Shown here: positions 5,424-6,224 of the stretch, one piece after another
Position numbering within the stretch: the stretch's first letter is position 1
How the letters are laid out: each line of letters starts with the position of its first letter
DNA from: Spirochaetaceae bacterium
GTDB taxonomy: Bacteria; Spirochaetota; Spirochaetia; Treponematales; Breznakiellaceae
DNA length: 6,224 nucleotides
Direction: 5' to 3'
NCBI GenBank assembly: GCA_031278935.1
Contig: JAITJK010000113.1
Span: 1 to 6,224, forward strand
Translations under genes and position numbers: made by a program
Notes under the pieces: model-generated
Told to the model about the DNA's origin: nothing
Seen by the model: only the letters and a program-made list of their open reading frames with translations
Database searches by the model: none

Positions 5424-5618
5424 GAGATACTCCTTAACCTTAAAATATATACCAGGATCCGTTTCTCCACCACGGGGGATATCCCCATCACCTCCAGGGC
5501 AGGTGGGGGTTAAGAAATATCCGTATAAGGCCGATAGGCTTTCAAGGGAAGGGGCAGTTATACATCCGCTCCGGCAGGGTTGGGTCCTGGGTAATCGTGG
5601 CGGTAGAGGCAGGCGTGT
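5424..5618. other. Divergent intergenic region between two opposed genes
   Basis: This 195-nt region should hold promoters for both neighbours. It contains a perfect 12-bp palindrome, GGGGATATCCCC (5475-5486). Overlapping it is a second possible fold: CACCT (5489-5493) with AGGTG (5501-5505), extended by CCCC (5483-5486) with GGGG (5506-5509). A plus-strand TATACA (5559-5564) is a possible -10 for the TPR gene but has no matching -35. No coding potential is supported here. Confidence 0.5.
5475..5486. promoter_or_regulatory. Perfect 12-bp palindrome, possible operator
   Basis: GGGGATATCCCC is perfectly self-complementary and lies 52 nt upstream of the minus-strand start and about 130 nt upstream of the plus-strand start. 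A dimeric regulator site is conceivable, but no regulator gene is visible in the window and this is a single copy. Confidence 0.3.
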
Positions 5619-6224
5619 ATGTATGGTTTTATTATCGGTATTTTGATCGCAGGTAGTGGTTGCTTGATGTTTTTTGTAGTAACTTACCTAGTCGCCCCCC
5701 AACAGATAGCGGTATTGCCGAAATGGCTGCAAGAGGGAAACGCTCACCGGGTAATCAAAGCTGCCCAGGCCATGATTGCCAAAGACCCCCAGAACGTGGA
5801 AGCCCATTATTACCTCGGCATGGCCTATCTCGCGCAAGAGAACACCCCTAAGGCTCTGGAGGAGCTTAGCCTCGTATCCCAGCTGGGGGTCATAGGCCGG
5901 GCCATCCCAGAGATAGCCTTCAGGCAAACCATAGCCCAGCTTTTCGTTTCCTGTAATCAGCCGGAAGAAGCCCTGAAAGAGTACCTGCTCTTGATCCAAT
6001 TAGACCCGGAAAACGAGGAATTCTATTACCAGGCGGGGAAACTCTTCTTCAGGCGGAACCAGGTGGCCACGGCCAAGCAGTATTTCTATAAAGCCTCAAA
6101 ACTCAACCCCGAAAACACTTGGGTTCACGGGGAATTGGGGTACCTGTTATACACCGAACAAAAGACCGTTGAAGCGAAACAGGAACTGGAAAAGGCCACT
6201 AATTCCTCAACCTACAACGGCCAA
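5619..6224 (+). CDS. Membrane-anchored TPR protein (3' partial)
   Basis: 202 codons are visible, and the frame is still open at the right edge. ATG 5619 has AGAGG (5605-5609) at a 9-nt spacing, and an in-frame TAG at 5604-5606 blocks any earlier start except GTG 5616. The N-terminus MYGFIIGILIAGSGCLMFFVV is one uncharged transmembrane segment (about 4-26). Cys15 lies mid-segment without a lipobox, so this is an anchor rather than a lipoprotein signal. TPR-type helix pairs follow: about 59-92 (AHYYLGMAYLAQENTPKALEE), 102-131 (NQPEEALKEYLLLIQLDPEN), 134-167 (YYQAGKLFFRRNQVATAKQYF) and 168 onward (LGYLLYTEQKTVEAKQELEKA). It could act as an inner-membrane assembly scaffold, but no partner can be inferred. 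It resembles the lipoprotein TPR gene at 2899 in fold only. It is divergent from the minus-strand gene ending at 5423. Confidence 0.88.
   Translation, partial: MYGFIIGILIAGSGCLMFFVVTYLVAPQQIAVLPKWLQEGNAHRVIKAAQAMIAKDPQNVEAHYYLGMAYLAQENTPKALEELSLVSQLGVIGRAIPEIAFRQTIAQLFVSCNQPEEALKEYLLLIQLDPENEEFYYQAGKLFFRRNQVATAKQYFYKASKLNPENTWVHGELGYLLYTEQKTVEAKQELEKATNSSTYNGQ

Noticed and set aside
5558..5564. TTATACA as -10 box for the TPR gene at 5619
   Set aside because: No acceptable -35 at 16-18 nt upstream (AGGCTT/TAGGCT only); left as a possibility, not annotated as a promoter.

Overview
The window most likely comes from a spirochaete of the Treponema group, plausibly a termite-gut type treponeme. 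This rests on the mix of genes: an HtrA/Do protease that appears to be a lipoprotein, several TPR and other lipoproteins with loose lipoboxes, and a coiled-coil plus PD-(D/E)XK protein of the DUF3782-like type that is abundant in these genomes. Start codons are mixed (ATG, GTG, TTG) behind good Shine-Dalgarno (SD) sequences. The taxonomic call is inference; no rRNA or other marker is present.

Layout: (1) 2-1423 (+) is a 5'-truncated HtrA serine protease with two PDZ domains. It is followed after 11 nt by (2) 1435-1965 (+), a YmdB/MacroD-type O-acetyl-ADP-ribose deacetylase; the two look co-transcribed. (3) 2153-2740 (+) is a secreted small beta-barrel-like outer membrane protein with its own promoter (2090-2119) and a strong intrinsic terminator (2838-2869). 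(4) 2899-3936 (+) is a TPR lipoprotein starting at TTG, only 29 nt past that terminator's T tract. (5) 3976-4035 holds two back-to-back stem-loops that look like a REP-type intergenic repeat. (6) 4107-4772 (+) is an unrecognised lipoprotein. (7) 4854-5423 (-) is the DUF3782-like PD-(D/E)XK protein, convergent with gene 6. (8) 5619-6224 (+) is a membrane-anchored TPR protein that runs off the right edge and is divergent from gene 7.

The theme is the cell envelope: five of the seven genes encode exported or membrane-anchored proteins (a protease, a barrel protein, two lipoproteins and a TPR membrane protein). The macrodomain enzyme and the nuclease-fold protein are cytoplasmic outliers. All intergenic gaps are under 200 nt. 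I see no rRNA, tRNA, CRISPR, transposase, phage gene or toxin-antitoxin pair. I found no convincing new multi-gene system. The points most worth a second look are the double hairpin at 3976-4035, the terminator inside the leader of the TPR lipoprotein gene, the protease-macrodomain gene pair, and the in-frame 21-bp repeats in the DUF3782-like gene.
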